The notes: a model not told the origin generated them from the letters alone. A stretch of DNA of 64,000 bases from Rhodanobacteraceae bacterium (GCA_030123585.1 CP126120.1:1985001-2049000), one strand, 5' to 3'. Positions 29,744-39,057 are shown, counted from the first letter of the stretch. Program-made: numbers and translations.

Positions 29744-30590
29744 CCGACAGGTCCTCCAGCATGTCCTTCGCCAGGGTCGCAACGGATGCGCGCCCGTACG
29801 CGTCCACGCAGGGCCCGGCATGCCTGCACAGCGCATCAGCGAGAACAGTGATCCGATCGCGTTCGCACTGTGGCTCCGCATTGCGGTTGTGCAGGACAAC
29901 CGGTTCGCCTTGTACACCGGCCGCTGCGCACAGGTTGACGCCACCATTCGTGACGATGTCTTCGTAACGCAGCAAGCATTCCGGCGGCAGCCAGCGCAAC
30001 AGTCGACCGAAACACCAATCGAGGATATGCAGTTGGCGAGCCAGGACATCCGGCTCGTTGGCGAGGCAACGCGCAAGTCCGGGATCGAGCCGCTCGCCCG
30101 CGGGCAGGCGGCCCTGCGCGACGGGCAGGTCCACCGAATGCCACGAACACAACACCGCAAGTGGATTTCGCAGCACGCCGATCACGGGCATTCGTTGCGT
30201 CAACTGCGGCAACAAGGCAAGGAACGCTGCGTTGTGCTTGATCACCAGATGGAAATGATCGGTCAGTGGCTTGTCCACGATCATGTCGCCGAGTTCGGCT
30301 TGCCACGCGCGGCGTGCATCCGTGCTGCGCGCCGCAAAAGGATTGTCGGGCAGCTTGCCGGCATGCAGCCGGGAAGGCGCGCGCCGCTCGCGGCGTATGC
30401 GTGCGCGCACGGCGCGGAAGTACCCGGCGACTTCGGTGCAAGCTGCATCCGGATCGTGCGGCAGGCGATCGACCGCCATGGGTTCGAACAGTGCGACGGT
30501 ATCCTGCGCTTCGCCCAGCAACCGGCACGCCAGCGTGGTTCCGCCACGCGGCACGCCAGTCAAGGCGAGATCGGGCGTCAGCGCATCCAT
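29736..30590 (-). CDS. Sulfotransferase-like protein
   Basis: This 284-residue protein has a phosphosulfate-loop motif TGVPRGGTTLACRLL (residues 11-25) and a second motif VIGVLRNPLAVLCSW (near 135-149), as in PAPS-dependent sulfotransferases. It is only distantly like its neighbour, so the two probably act on different positions or acceptors. Its ATG lies 13 nt inside the end of the glycosyltransferase gene. The tight overlaps make a single transcript wzt-GT-sulfotransferase-sulfotransferase likely. Confidence 0.75.
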   Translation of the reverse strand: MDALTPDLALTGVPRGGTTLACRLLGEAQDTVALFEPMAVDRLPHDPDAACTEVAGYFRAVRARIRRERRAPSRLHAGKLPDNPFAARSTDARRAWQAELGDMIVDKPLTDHFHLVIKHNAAFLALLPQLTQRMPVIGVLRNPLAVLCSWHSVDLPVAQGRLPAGERLDPGLARCLANEPDVLARQLHILDWCFGRLLRWLPPECLLRYEDIVTNGGVNLCAAAGVQGEPVVLHNRNAEPQCERDRITVLADALCRHAGPCVDAYGRASVATLAKDMLEDLSDG

Positions 30591-31516
30591 AGTGCGTCGA
30601 GCCGATCCAGCAGGTCGTGCACCGCGCGTCGTTCGGCGGGCAGATCGAAACGCCGTGCAGTCGCGCGCGCCGCGTCGATCAGGTTTTCACGCAACGACGG
30701 ATCGGCGCGCACGCGCTGGACCGCCGCCACGATCGCGCCGGCATCGCGTTCCGGCACCAGCGCGTTGCTGCCATCGACCAGATAATCGCGGCTGCCGATG
30801 CAGTCGCATTGCACCAGCGCGCGGCCCATCGCCAGCGCCTCGATGCCCGGCAGGTAAAACCCTTCGACCGCTTCCGGCAAGGTCACCACGATGGCCGCCG
30901 CCGCCATCCGCGCGAGGTAATCCGCCCGCGGCAGCCGCTGGACCAGCAGATCGACGCGGACACCCGCAGTCTCCAGCCGCGCTGCCACTTCGCGCCCCAG
31001 CCCGGGCTGCTTCACGGCATCGACGAAAACCCGATCCTCGCACGGCCGTTCGCCCATCCGCGCAAGCGTCGGCACGTCCACGGCCGCATGAATGACCGTG
31101 ACGGGTCCATTGACCTCGCCGGTGGCGGCGATCGCACTAGCCACGGCGGTGCTCACGCACACGCGCACCGCACGCCGCGGCAAGAAACCACGCAGGATGG
31201 AACCGGCTTCCGCATGCCGAAGACCCTGCACCAGATTGATGATCGGCTGATCCGGCCGCAGCGTCTTGCCTTCCAGCGCCGCCCAATCCATTCCACCCAG
31301 CAGCAGGGCATCGGCGGCTTCGGGGCGCCACGCATCGCACAGCATGGCCGCACGGCCAAACGGATTGCCCGGCACGCTGCGCGAGCGCGGCGTGAGATAC
31401 AGCACCGCCTCCCAATCGGGATGCGCATTGATGTGTGCAAGATAATCAAGGAACTTGCCGTGCCCGCCGGTGTAACCCCGGTAATCACGGTGGACCAGCA
31501 TGCGTCGCCGGGCCAT
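30578..31516 (-). CDS. GT4-like glycosyltransferase
   Basis: This 312-residue protein looks like a GT-B glycosyltransferase of family 4. The N-terminal HRDYRGYTGGHGKFLDYL has the glycine-rich acceptor loop, and the C-terminal EGFYLPGIEALAMGRALV matches the nucleotide-sugar E-x7-E motif. It is somewhat short for the family. It starts directly after the wzt stop codon with no gap. It probably adds a sugar to the polysaccharide exported by the Wzt/Wzm transporter. Confidence 0.8.
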   Translation of the reverse strand: MARRRMLVHRDYRGYTGGHGKFLDYLAHINAHPDWEAVLYLTPRSRSVPGNPFGRAAMLCDAWRPEAADALLLGGMDWAALEGKTLRPDQPIINLVQGLRHAEAGSILRGFLPRRAVRVCVSTAVASAIAATGEVNGPVTVIHAAVDVPTLARMGERPCEDRVFVDAVKQPGLGREVAARLETAGVRVDLLVQRLPRADYLARMAAAAIVVTLPEAVEGFYLPGIEALAMGRALVQCDCIGSRDYLVDGSNALVPERDAGAIVAAVQRVRADPSLRENLIDAARATARRFDLPAERRAVHDLLDRLDALWMR

Positions 31517-32788
31517 TCAATCGACCTCGACATCCATCGGCAGCGGGAACAGGCCGGTGAAGCGTTCGCGACTGTCGTCGACGATGTCGAAGGACAACCA
31601 GCCCTCCTGACGCGACAGCATGGTGGTGGTTTCGAGCTTCGGCGCATCGACCAAGCGCATCCGGAATCGATACACGCCCTTTTGCAAGGTCGCATCGAAG
31701 GCCAGCCGCATGGTGACGCGTGGCTGACCGTCCTGCGCGCGCACGGCGATCCGCCGGCCCGTGATCTGCATGCCCTTGCCATCCATGATGTCGAGGATCA
31801 GATACGGCGCCCGCACCTCGGGGTTGACCCGTATCACCAGTTCCAGCTGCACCTTGTCACCGTAGCGCAACGAAGCATGGTGCGCGACTCCGTTGATGCT
31901 GGCGCGCTCGACGCAGGTGTCGCCGAGACCGAAACCGTGATCGAGGCGCTCGCTGGCGCCGGAAGTTGCGGCCGGCAGCGCACGCAGGGTATCGGCATGG
32001 ATGCGGAACAGGTATTCGGTGATCACCTCTTCGGGAGCGCCCTGCAGGGAAATCCTGCCGTTTTCCAGCAGCATCGCGTGCTGGCAAAACGACTTCACTG
32101 CATTCAAGTCGTGGCCCACGAACAACAGCGTGGTGCCGCGCTTCAGGATTTCGTCGATGCGCGTCATGGCCTTGGCCTGGAAGCGCGCATCGCCCACCGA
32201 CAGCGCTTCGTCCACGATCAGGATGTCCGGATCCACATGCACCTGCACCGCGAACGCGAGCCGCATCACCATGCCCGACGAATAGGTCTTGACGGGCTGG
32301 TCGATGTACTCGCCGATGTCGGCAAAGGCGATGATGGCATCCATGCGCTGCTCGATCTGTGCGCGTTTCATGCCGAGGATCGCGGCATTGACCACCACGT
32401 TTTCGCGGCCCGTCATTTCCTGGTTGAAACCCGAGCCGAGTTCCAGCAGCGCGGCGATGCGGCCGTTGACGCGCACGCTGCCGCTGGTCTGCTGCAACAC
32501 CCCGGCCACCAGTTGCAACAGGGTGCTCTTGCCGCTGCCATTCGCGCCGATGATGCCGAGCGCGTCGCCGCGATGCAGGGTGAAGTTGACGTCTTCCAGC
32601 GCCCGGTGGAACCTCAGCCGGCGATCAATGGCCGCGCGCAGGCGCCGCGCAAGCGGCGGCCACCAACGGCAGACAACTTCAAGGCGCTGCAACACCGGCA
32701 CCCACAACCGCGCAGCCGGCGTGCTCCACAGGCGATACACCTTGGACAGGCCACGCACCTCGATGGCCACGTCGGCGGAAACAGTCAC
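31517..32788 (-). CDS. wzt: Polysaccharide ABC exporter ATPase (Wzt) with C-terminal glycan-binding domain
   Basis: This 423-residue protein has an ABC ATPase domain (Walker A GANGSGKST; signature YSSGMVMRLAFA; Walker B DILIVDEAL) and a C-terminal beta-rich domain of about 170 residues like the Wzt domain that recognises the capped O-antigen end. It powers export of lipid-linked polysaccharide across the inner membrane with a Wzm permease. The Wzm-like permease is not adjacent: it lies 8.4 kb away at 41.2 kb on the other strand. The start is a GTG at 32788. The presence of the recognition domain implies a chain-end cap. Confidence 0.93.
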   Translation of the reverse strand: MTVSADVAIEVRGLSKVYRLWSTPAARLWVPVLQRLEVVCRWWPPLARRLRAAIDRRLRFHRALEDVNFTLHRGDALGIIGANGSGKSTLLQLVAGVLQQTSGSVRVNGRIAALLELGSGFNQEMTGRENVVVNAAILGMKRAQIEQRMDAIIAFADIGEYIDQPVKTYSSGMVMRLAFAVQVHVDPDILIVDEALSVGDARFQAKAMTRIDEILKRGTTLLFVGHDLNAVKSFCQHAMLLENGRISLQGAPEEVITEYLFRIHADTLRALPAATSGASERLDHGFGLGDTCVERASINGVAHHASLRYGDKVQLELVIRVNPEVRAPYLILDIMDGKGMQITGRRIAVRAQDGQPRVTMRLAFDATLQKGVYRFRMRLVDAPKLETTTMLSRQEGWLSFDIVDDSRERFTGLFPLPMDVEVD

Positions 32789-32899
32789 GGTCGAAACCCG
32801 GCAAACGAGAAGGAGCCATCACCCGCTGGCGCAGGCGGCGACAAGCGCGCCATTGTAACAACGCAGCCGCAGGGGACAGGAGCGGTGATGGAAGCGGTT

Positions 32900-33159
32900 G
32901 CAGGAGCGGCGGAAGCCGCGACCACAGCAGATGCGGCTCCTGTAGGAGCGGCGGAAGCCGCGACCACAGCAGATGCGGCGCGAATACGCCGTCCATGGCC
33001 AAGAGCTCCCTGGTCGGGCCTTCCGCCCTCCTGCGATGATTTGCGGATCGGGCCTTCCGGCCCTCCTACAAACGCTTCTGCAGGAGCGGCGGCCCCCGCG
33101 ATGATGCGCGAAACGAACGCGCGCATCGCACGAACAATCGGGCCTTCCGGCCCTCGTAC
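32900..33159. repeat. REP cluster between wzt and vapBC
   Basis: The gap 32789-33273 holds three CGGC-stem elements (heads at 32900, 32942, 33080; two begin GCAGGAG) and three opposed GGCC-stem elements (ending about 33034, 33070 and 33159; the last has a changed head). Both conserved spacer types occur: the one with CCATGGCCAAGAGCTC and the one with GCGAACGAACGCGCGCATCGC-like inverted repeat sequence. The rest of the gap holds the vapBC promoter. Confidence 0.88.
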
Positions 33160-33207
33160 AGGCAACGGGCATCTGCCGAATCCTGCCTCTTGACCCATTC
33201 ATCGCAC

Positions 33208-33258
33208 ATATCCCATTGACATATCCCGTGCGCGAGCTACTCTCACATCGTATATCCC
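33208..33258 (+). promoter_or_regulatory. vapBC promoter with three ATATCCC boxes
   Basis: TTGACA (33216-33221) and TACTCT (33238-33243) are 16 bp apart, a good sigma-70 promoter just before vapB. The heptamer ATATCCC occurs three times, at 33208-33214, 33221-33227 and 33252-33258, before, within and after the promoter. These are candidate operator sites for autoregulation by the VapBC complex, as is usual in this family. Confidence 0.6.
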
Positions 33259-33273
33259 ATGAGGACATGGCAA

Positions 33274-33504
33274 ATGGAACAAGGTGCAATCTTCCAGAGC
33301 AATCGTAGTCAAGCCGTCCGATTGCCCAAAGCCGTGGCTTTGCCGAACGACGTGCGGCGCGTGGACGTCATCGCCATTGGCCGGACCCGGATACTCACGC
33401 CCGTGGGCGAGGCTTGGGACAGTTGGTTCGATGAACCCGGTGTCAGCGCGGATTTCCTGGCCCGGCGCAAACAGCCAGCCGAGCAGACGCGGGAGCCGCT
33501 TTGA
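33274..33504 (+). CDS. vapB: VapB-type antitoxin
   Basis: This 76-residue protein has an N-terminal AbrB/SpoVT-like DNA-binding half (SNRSQAVRLPKAVALP, residues 9-24) and a C-terminal tail that wraps the toxin, with the WDSWFDE motif typical of VapB. It should neutralise the VapC RNase and repress its own promoter. The ATG at 33274 is chosen because GAGGA lies 9 nt before it; an ATG at 33259 lacks a site. Its stop overlaps the vapC start (TGATG), as expected for a coupled toxin-antitoxin pair. Confidence 0.92.
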   Translation: MEQGAIFQSNRSQAVRLPKAVALPNDVRRVDVIAIGRTRILTPVGEAWDSWFDEPGVSADFLARRKQPAEQTREPL

Positions 33505-33905
33505 TGTTGCGGTACATGCTGGACACCAACATCTGCATTGCCACGATACGGAACAAGCCTGACGCGATTCGCGTCGCCTTCAACCGACACCACACCCAGA
33601 TGTGCATCAGTGCCATCACCGTGATGGAACTGATGTACGGAGTCGAGGTGTCTTCGCAATACCAGCACAACCTCGCGAGCATGGAAGGCTTCATCGCGCG
33701 GCTCGATGTCCTGGATTACGATGCGGCGGCCGCGGCGCATACCGCGCAGATTCGAGCGGAATTGATCAAGGCCGGCAAGCAAATCGGCCCTTACGACCAG
33801 ATGATTGCCGGACACGCGCGCTCGCGCGGATTGGTCGTGGTCACGAACAACACGAAAGAGTTCAAGCGCGTGCCGGGCATGCGCATCGAAGACTGGACGA
33901 ACTGA
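33504..33905 (+). CDS. vapC: VapC-type PIN-domain RNase toxin
   Basis: This 133-residue protein is a PIN-domain ribonuclease. The acidic metal site is visible: Asp7 in MLDTNIC, Glu in ITVMELMYG (near residue 43), and Asp in YDQMIAGHARSRG (near residue 99), followed by VVTNNTKEF. VapC toxins cut tRNA or rRNA when freed from VapB. The module lies in a REP-rich accessory stretch between wzt and an exported protein gene, consistent with a mobile or stabilising role. Confidence 0.94.
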   Translation: MLRYMLDTNICIATIRNKPDAIRVAFNRHHTQMCISAITVMELMYGVEVSSQYQHNLASMEGFIARLDVLDYDAAAAAHTAQIRAELIKAGKQIGPYDQMIAGHARSRGLVVVTNNTKEFKRVPGMRIEDWTN

Positions 33906-33910
33906 AAGGT

Positions 33911-34050
33911 CCGGTTCGAACCGGAGCTCCTACAGGTGCTGTTGTAGGAGCGGCGGAAGCCGCGATTAAAGCAGCCATCCATGGCCCAAGAGCTCCGTGG
34001 CCTGCCGGCCCTCCTACCACAAGCTTCTGCAGGAGCGGCGGCAGCCGCGA
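33911..34050. repeat. REP cluster downstream of vapC
   Basis: Two CGGC-stem elements (33943-33964 and 34029-34050) flank the CCATGG-AAGAGCTCCGTGG spacer and an opposed GGCC-stem element. At 33911-33933 a divergent candidate has the GTAGGAG head (minus strand) next to a longer 14-nt palindrome, CCGGTTCGAACCGG. The cluster separates vapC from the convergent terminator of the exported protein gene. Confidence 0.82.
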
Positions 34051-34051
34051 C

Positions 34052-34080
34052 AAAAAACGGGCGACCCGAAGATCGCCCGT
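34052..34080 (-). terminator. Intrinsic terminator of the first exported paralogue
   Basis: On the minus strand an 8-bp stem ACGGGCGA/TCGCCCGT with an 8-nt loop is followed by a six-T run. It lies 44 nt after the stop of the exported protein gene. A nearly identical hairpin lies after its paralogue at 39.3 kb, so the terminator was copied with the gene. Confidence 0.88.
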
Positions 34081-34124
34081 CGAAGGTTCCCGGCTCCGCA
34101 AGGAACCGTACAACAGGATGCCGC

Positions 34125-35651
34125 TCAGTGCCCCTTGGGAATGACGTCCTGCGTGGGCTGTTCCATGCCGTGACCCGTCACCGGCCTGCCCAGGTTGTTC
34201 AACGTGCCCGAGCTGTTGTTGCGGTTGAGGTTGGTCACTTCCATGCTGCCGACCTGACCCACCACCGTGACGATCCACTTGCCGGTGCCCGCGCCCAGCG
34301 AACCGGTCAGGCCCTTGGCCGCATTGCCGTTCTCGAGGTCGCTCGAACTCAGCTGGATCGACTGCGAGGCCCCCAGGGTAAAGGTCACTGGACCCGCCTT
34401 GTGGCCGGAATCGTCCACGGCCGTGAGCGTGATCAGGCCCGCCGCGGCACTGGTGTTGCTGATGCGCAGGAAGCTCTGCTGGTTGCTGTTGGTGGCCGGG
34501 TTGAAGGCGAACACGGTCTGCACCGGCCCGTTGTACTGCATCGCCAGCGCATTCGCGCTGGCGCTGTCGCTCTTGCCCGTCCAGGTGCGGGTCGCCGTGA
34601 CATTGGCGACGATCGTGGTCGGGTTGATGGTGGTGGTGCCGCCGGGCGCGATGAAGCAGATGTTCTGGTTGTTGACGCTGTTGTACGGCAGCGCCCCAAA
34701 GTCGGCGCTGGTGCCGGCGGCGTTGATCGTCGCGGTGGAGGCGCCGGCTGGAACCGTCGTGGCGCAAGGTCCGGGCGCACCGAGGTAGATGGCGCCACCG
34801 GTCGCGGCGAAGGTCGTGAAGTTGCCGGCCAGCGCAAGGTCAAGCGTGTCGCCGGGGCTGGGCGGGGCCGCCCACTGGAAAACGAAAGGAGCACTGCTCA
34901 CGAAGAATGGGTAATAGCTGTCCGGCGGTGGAACCGGCACGTTGACGATCTGCACGGTGCCCGCATTGAACGACGTAGTGTCGTTGTTGCTGTTGACCGG
35001 ACCATTCGGCGCGAACAGGGTGCGGCTGGGGCCGTTGTCGGAACCGACGTCGATCCTCTGGTTCGGGTTCGCGATGTGGATCGAGTACTGCAGCGGATCG
35101 CTCACCGTCACCAGCGTGAACGACATCGGGTTGAGGATGTCGTTGGTGGTGACCGGGTCGAAGAAATTGAGGGCGGCGTTGACCGAACCCGTCACGCCCG
35201 TGAGCGTGAACCCGCCTGCGTAGAACAACGGGCCCGCCACGATCCCGGTCGAGCCCGCCCCTGGGGAGAAGGTGAACACCGCCACGTTGGAGCCGTTGCC
35301 GGTACCCGATGCAAGGGCCACCGTCCAGCCTGCGGGCAAGGCGGATCCTCCAAAGAAAGTGGATCCGGACCCAAGGTTGCCGAACTTGACGCCCTGCGGC
35401 AGCGTGACCTTCAGGGAGAACCCGGTGGTGCGACCGATGATCTGGTCGGACGGCTCGATGTTGACCTGGAAGGCAGCGTAAATCCCGACGGGGTTTGCCG
35501 GCAGGACGTCGACATCCGCCACGTAGTACGCCCACGGCTGCGTCGGCGATCCATATACGCTCACGGTCGCCGCCAGCGCGGACGGAACGGTCAAGGCGCA
35601 GACTCCTGCCACCGCCAACGCCAGAGCGGTCTTGCTGCAAGCTTTCATCAT
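34125..35651 (-). CDS. Exported protein of unknown family (paralogue 1)
   Basis: This 508-residue protein has a Sec signal peptide (about 28 residues, cleavage after SALA). The mature part is rich in Gly, Ser, Thr, Asn and Val, with strand-like segments and few charged residues, as in extracellular beta-rich proteins. A single Cys pair near residues 318 and 352 (in PCATTVPAG and NICFIAPGG) may form a disulfide. The last 150 residues or so, with SSSDLENGNAAKGLTGSLG and WIVTVVGQVGSMEVTNLN, are almost identical to the paralogue at 39.4-40.9 kb. The C-terminus has no anchor. It was not recognised; it could be a surface or secreted protein, possibly a T2SS substrate. Confidence 0.82.
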   Translation of the reverse strand: MMKACSKTALALAVAGVCALTVPSALAATVSVYGSPTQPWAYYVADVDVLPANPVGIYAAFQVNIEPSDQIIGRTTGFSLKVTLPQGVKFGNLGSGSTFFGGSALPAGWTVALASGTGNGSNVAVFTFSPGAGSTGIVAGPLFYAGGFTLTGVTGSVNAALNFFDPVTTNDILNPMSFTLVTVSDPLQYSIHIANPNQRIDVGSDNGPSRTLFAPNGPVNSNNDTTSFNAGTVQIVNVPVPPPDSYYPFFVSSAPFVFQWAAPPSPGDTLDLALAGNFTTFAATGGAIYLGAPGPCATTVPAGASTATINAAGTSADFGALPYNSVNNQNICFIAPGGTTTINPTTIVANVTATRTWTGKSDSASANALAMQYNGPVQTVFAFNPATNSNQQSFLRISNTSAAAGLITLTAVDDSGHKAGPVTFTLGASQSIQLSSSDLENGNAAKGLTGSLGAGTGKWIVTVVGQVGSMEVTNLNRNNSSGTLNNLGRPVTGHGMEQPTQDVIPKGH

Positions 35652-35775
35652 CGTGTTCCCCAGTGTATGAATTGTGCCAACGTGGCCATCACCTGCCACG
35701 ACCCACCTTTGCAACGACACTCGACACCCACGCAACGCGTGCAGTCTACACCCGTCGAGGACGTTCGCAACATTG

Positions 35776-36147
35776 GCAGGAGCGGCGGCAGCCGCGACCG
35801 AAAACCGTTGTACGAGCGGCGGCAGCCGCGACCACAGCAGGTGCGGCACGAATACGCCGTCCATGGCCAGGAGCTCCGTGGTCGGGCCTTCCGGCCCTCC
35901 TACAACAAGCTTCTGCAGGAGCGGCGGCAGCCGCGACGGTGCCGGATCAACAATCGAATACGCCATCCATGGCCAGGAGCTCCGCGGTCGGGCCTGCCGG
36001 CCCTCCTACAACAAGCTTCTGCAGGAGTGGCGGCAGCCGCGACGGTGCCGGATCAACAATCGAATACGCCATCCATGGCCAGGAGCTCCGTGGTCGGGCC
36101 TTCCGGCCCTCCTACCACAGCTTCCGCAGGAGCGATCGTGGTCGCGA
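35776..36147. repeat. REP cluster upstream of the TPR-sulfotransferase gene
   Basis: The gap 35652-36227 holds alternating CGGC-stem and GGCC-stem elements joined by the CCATGGCC..GAGCTCC spacer. A block of about 97 bp, running from one CGGC-stem element through the spacer to the next GGCC-stem element (about 35915-36011 and 36021-36117), is present twice in near-identical form. The last element (36126-36147) has stem CGATCGTGGTCG, a different subfamily. The first 120 bp of the gap (35652-35775) is the leader of the exported protein gene and has no REP. Confidence 0.88.
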
Positions 36148-36227
36148 ACGAACGCTTTTCGTGAGACGATCGCAAGCCTGCATCCCGTTGCCTGGACATT
36201 GTCCACACTGCGAGTAAGCGACGCACC

Positions 36228-37823
36228 ATGGCCACCGCCACGATCCGACCGACTCCACTGCCACCCGCCGTGCAAGGCCTGCTCCAGCGGGCCGCCGATG
36301 AATTGAACGGCGGCCAGCCGGCCGCGGCGAGCCGCACCCTGGCCAAGGTGCTGGCGCTGGCACCGGGCAACCTCGAAGCCATCCGCTTGACCGGCATCGC
36401 GGCGCAGCGCGAACAGGACCATCCGACGGCCATCGCCTGTTTCCGGCAAGTGCTGCCGTCGCGCCCGAATGACGCGTCGCTGCACATCCTGATCGGCATC
36501 AGCTTGTTCGAGTACGGCGAGTTTGATGGCGCCATCACGCACTTGCAGCGCGCCGCCGAGTTGGAACCGAATTCCGTGCTGGCCTGGTTCAACCTCGGCG
36601 AAGCGCTGAAGCGCCAGGCGCGGACGGACGAGGCGCTGGCGGCCTTGCAGCAGGCGGTGCGCGCCGATCCCACACACATGCCGGCGCAACTTGCACTGGC
36701 GCGCGCGCAGGTCAACCGCGGCCAGATCGACGCGGCCGTGCAGGGATTCCGCCAGATCCTGCAGCGCGAGCCGGCCAACGCCGATGCCTGGTTCGGGCTG
36801 GCCAACCTCAACACCCTCCGGTTTACGGCGGACGATGTCGCGCAACTTCGCCGCGCGTACGCGCGCGACGACCTGCCGTCCGGCATGCGCATCCATTTGG
36901 GTTTTGCGCTGGCCAAGTCACTCGAAGACCAGGGCAACTACGACGACGCCTTCGAGGTCTTCCGGGCCGTCAACGCCCTCCAGTGCCAGCAGGGCAAGTG
37001 GGACGCCGCCAAGGACCACGCGAGGGTGGAGGCGATATTGCGTGCATTCGAAGGCTGGATGCCACCGGCTCCCACCGACGCGCAGCGCGGCCGGGAAGTC
37101 ATCTTCATCGTCAGCCTGCCGCGCTCGGGCTCGACCCTGGTCGAACAGATCCTGGCTTCGCACCCCGAGGTCGAAGGCGCCAACGAGATCCGGGATCTGG
37201 CGGACGTGGTGAATGCGGAAACGCAGGGTCGTCCCGAGGACTTTCCGCTCTGGATCGCATCGGCGACCCCCGCCGACTGGCAGCGTCTGGGCGAGGATTA
37301 CCTCGCGCGTACCACCCGATGGCGCACGCGCAAACCGCGCTTCACCGACAAGAACCTGGTCACGTGGTATCTGCTCGGCACCGCGCTGGCAATGCTGCCG
37401 GCCGCGCGCTTCGTGATCGTGCGGCGTGATCCGGTGGAAACCTGCCTTGCCTGCTACCGGCAGTTGCTCTCAAGCGATGCCAGCTATTGCAATGACCTCG
37501 ATGACATGGCGGACTACTGCATCGACTTCATGCGGCTCACCCGCTTGTGGTTGCAGCAGTTTCCCGAGCGCGTGCTCGACCTGGAATACGAAATGCTGGT
37601 GGCGGAGCCCGAGCCGACCATTCGCCGGCTGCTGGATTTTTGCGAACTCGAGTTCGATCCGGCGTGCCTTGCATTCCATGCGACATCCCGCACCGTGATG
37701 AGCGCACCCAGCGCCGCGCAAGTCCGCCAACCCTTGCGCCGGGACACGGCCCGCGCGGCACGCTACGGACACAAGCTGGATGGTTTGCGCGCGCGCCTGC
37801 GCGCTGCCGGTCTGGTGCCCTGA
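36228..37823 (+). CDS. TPR-repeat protein fused to a sulfotransferase domain
   Basis: This 531-residue protein has about six tetratricopeptide repeats (residues 15-230) followed by a sulfotransferase domain. That domain has a phosphosulfate loop SLPRSGSTLVEQIL (near residues 297-310) and a second motif FVIVRRDPVETCLACYRQ (near 394-411). TPR-sulfotransferase fusions are common in proteobacteria; some relatives are annotated as tyrosine sulfotransferase-like, but the acceptor is unknown. The ATG at 36228 opens the first repeat. It lies alone between two REP clusters, pointing the opposite way from both exported paralogues. Confidence 0.88.
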   Translation: MATATIRPTPLPPAVQGLLQRAADELNGGQPAAASRTLAKVLALAPGNLEAIRLTGIAAQREQDHPTAIACFRQVLPSRPNDASLHILIGISLFEYGEFDGAITHLQRAAELEPNSVLAWFNLGEALKRQARTDEALAALQQAVRADPTHMPAQLALARAQVNRGQIDAAVQGFRQILQREPANADAWFGLANLNTLRFTADDVAQLRRAYARDDLPSGMRIHLGFALAKSLEDQGNYDDAFEVFRAVNALQCQQGKWDAAKDHARVEAILRAFEGWMPPAPTDAQRGREVIFIVSLPRSGSTLVEQILASHPEVEGANEIRDLADVVNAETQGRPEDFPLWIASATPADWQRLGEDYLARTTRWRTRKPRFTDKNLVTWYLLGTALAMLPAARFVIVRRDPVETCLACYRQLLSSDASYCNDLDDMADYCIDFMRLTRLWLQQFPERVLDLEYEMLVAEPEPTIRRLLDFCELEFDPACLAFHATSRTVMSAPSAAQVRQPLRRDTARAARYGHKLDGLRARLRAAGLVP

Positions 37824-38044
37824 TCGCGTCGGGCCTGCCGGCCCTCCTGCAAACGCTGTGGTTGTTGTAGGAGCGGCGGAAGCCGCGATGGTGCGCAACG
37901 AACGCGCGCATCGCACGAACGTCGGGCCTTCCGGCCCTCCTACAGATGCGATGTGCGGTCGGGCCTGCCGGCCCTCCTACAGGTGCTGTTGTAGGAGCGG
38001 CGGAAGCCGCGACGATGCGCAACGAACGCGCGCATCGCACGAAC

Positions 38045-38504
38045 GTCGGGCCTGCCGGCCCTCCTACAGATGCGATGTGCGGTCGGGCCTGCCGGCTCTC
38101 CTACAGATGCGATGTGCGGTCGGGCCTGCCGGCTCTCCTACAGATGCGATGTGCGGTCGGGCCTGCCGGCCCTCCTGCAGATGCGATGTGCGGTCGGGCC
38201 TGCCGGCCCTCCTACAGATGCTGTTGTAGGAGCGGCGGCAGCCGCGACGATGCGCAACGAACGCGCGCATCGCACGAACGTCGGGCCTTCCGGCCCTCCT
38301 GCAGATGCGATGTGCGGTCGGGCCTGCCGGCCCTCCTGCAAACGCTGTGGTTGTTGTAGGAGCGGCGGCAGCCGCGATGGTGCGCAACGAACGCGCGCAT
38401 CGCACGAACGTCGGGCCTTCCGGCCCTCCTACAGATGCGATGTGTGGTCGGGCCTGCCGGCCCTCCTGCAAACGCCGTCGTGTAGGAGCGGCGGAAGCCG
38501 CGAC
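38045..38504 (+). repeat. 460-bp direct duplication, copy 1
   Basis: This segment of the REP array recurs at 38598-39057, offset by 553 bp. By eye only one difference is seen (a T/G-type change in the first element end). It contains eight or nine GGCC-stem and three CGGC-stem elements. Confidence 0.9.
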
Positions 38505-38597
38505 AGCGTGCGTCACATGTGTTGTGTAGGAGCGGCGGCAGCCGCGACGATGCGCAACGAATGCGCGCATACACCCTCCATGGCCAAGAGCTCCATG

Positions 38598-39057
38598 GTC
38601 GGGCCTGCCGGCCCTCCTGCAGATGCGATGTGCGGTCGGGCCTGCCGGCTCTCCTACAGATGCGATGTGCGGTCGGGCCTGCCGGCTCTCCTACAGATGC
38701 GATGTGCGGTCGGGCCTGCCGGCCCTCCTGCAGATGCGATGTGCGGTCGGGCCTGCCGGCCCTCCTACAGATGCTGTTGTAGGAGCGGCGGCAGCCGCGA
38801 CGATGCGCAACGAACGCGCGCATCGCACGAACGTCGGGCCTTCCGGCCCTCCTGCAGATGCGATGTGCGGTCGGGCCTGCCGGCCCTCCTGCAAACGCTG
38901 TGGTTGTTGTAGGAGCGGCGGCAGCCGCGATGGTGCGCAACGAACGCGCGCATCGCACGAACGTCGGGCCTTCCGGCCCTCCTACAGATGCGATGTGTGG
39001 TCGGGCCTGCCGGCCCTCCTGCAAACGCCGTCGTGTAGGAGCGGCGGAAGCCGCGAC
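38598..39057 (+). repeat. 460-bp direct duplication, copy 2
   Basis: Second copy of the segment at 38045-38504. The 93-bp piece between the copies (38505-38597) carries an extra CGGC-stem element and the CCATGGCCAAGAGCTCC spacer. The near identity points to a recent duplication or to homogenisation by recombination. Confidence 0.9.

Noticed and set aside
30617..33193. 858-codon frame antisense to wzt, the glycosyltransferase and sulfotransferases
   Set aside because: A high-GC shadow frame opposite well-supported genes, rich in Arg/His/Gln, with no domain.
34029..34080. REP element as part of the exported-protein terminator
   Set aside because: The terminator hairpin ACGGGCGA/TCGCCCGT has no GTAGGAG head, and it recurs after the paralogue at 39.3 kb, so it is a separate element that merely abuts a REP.
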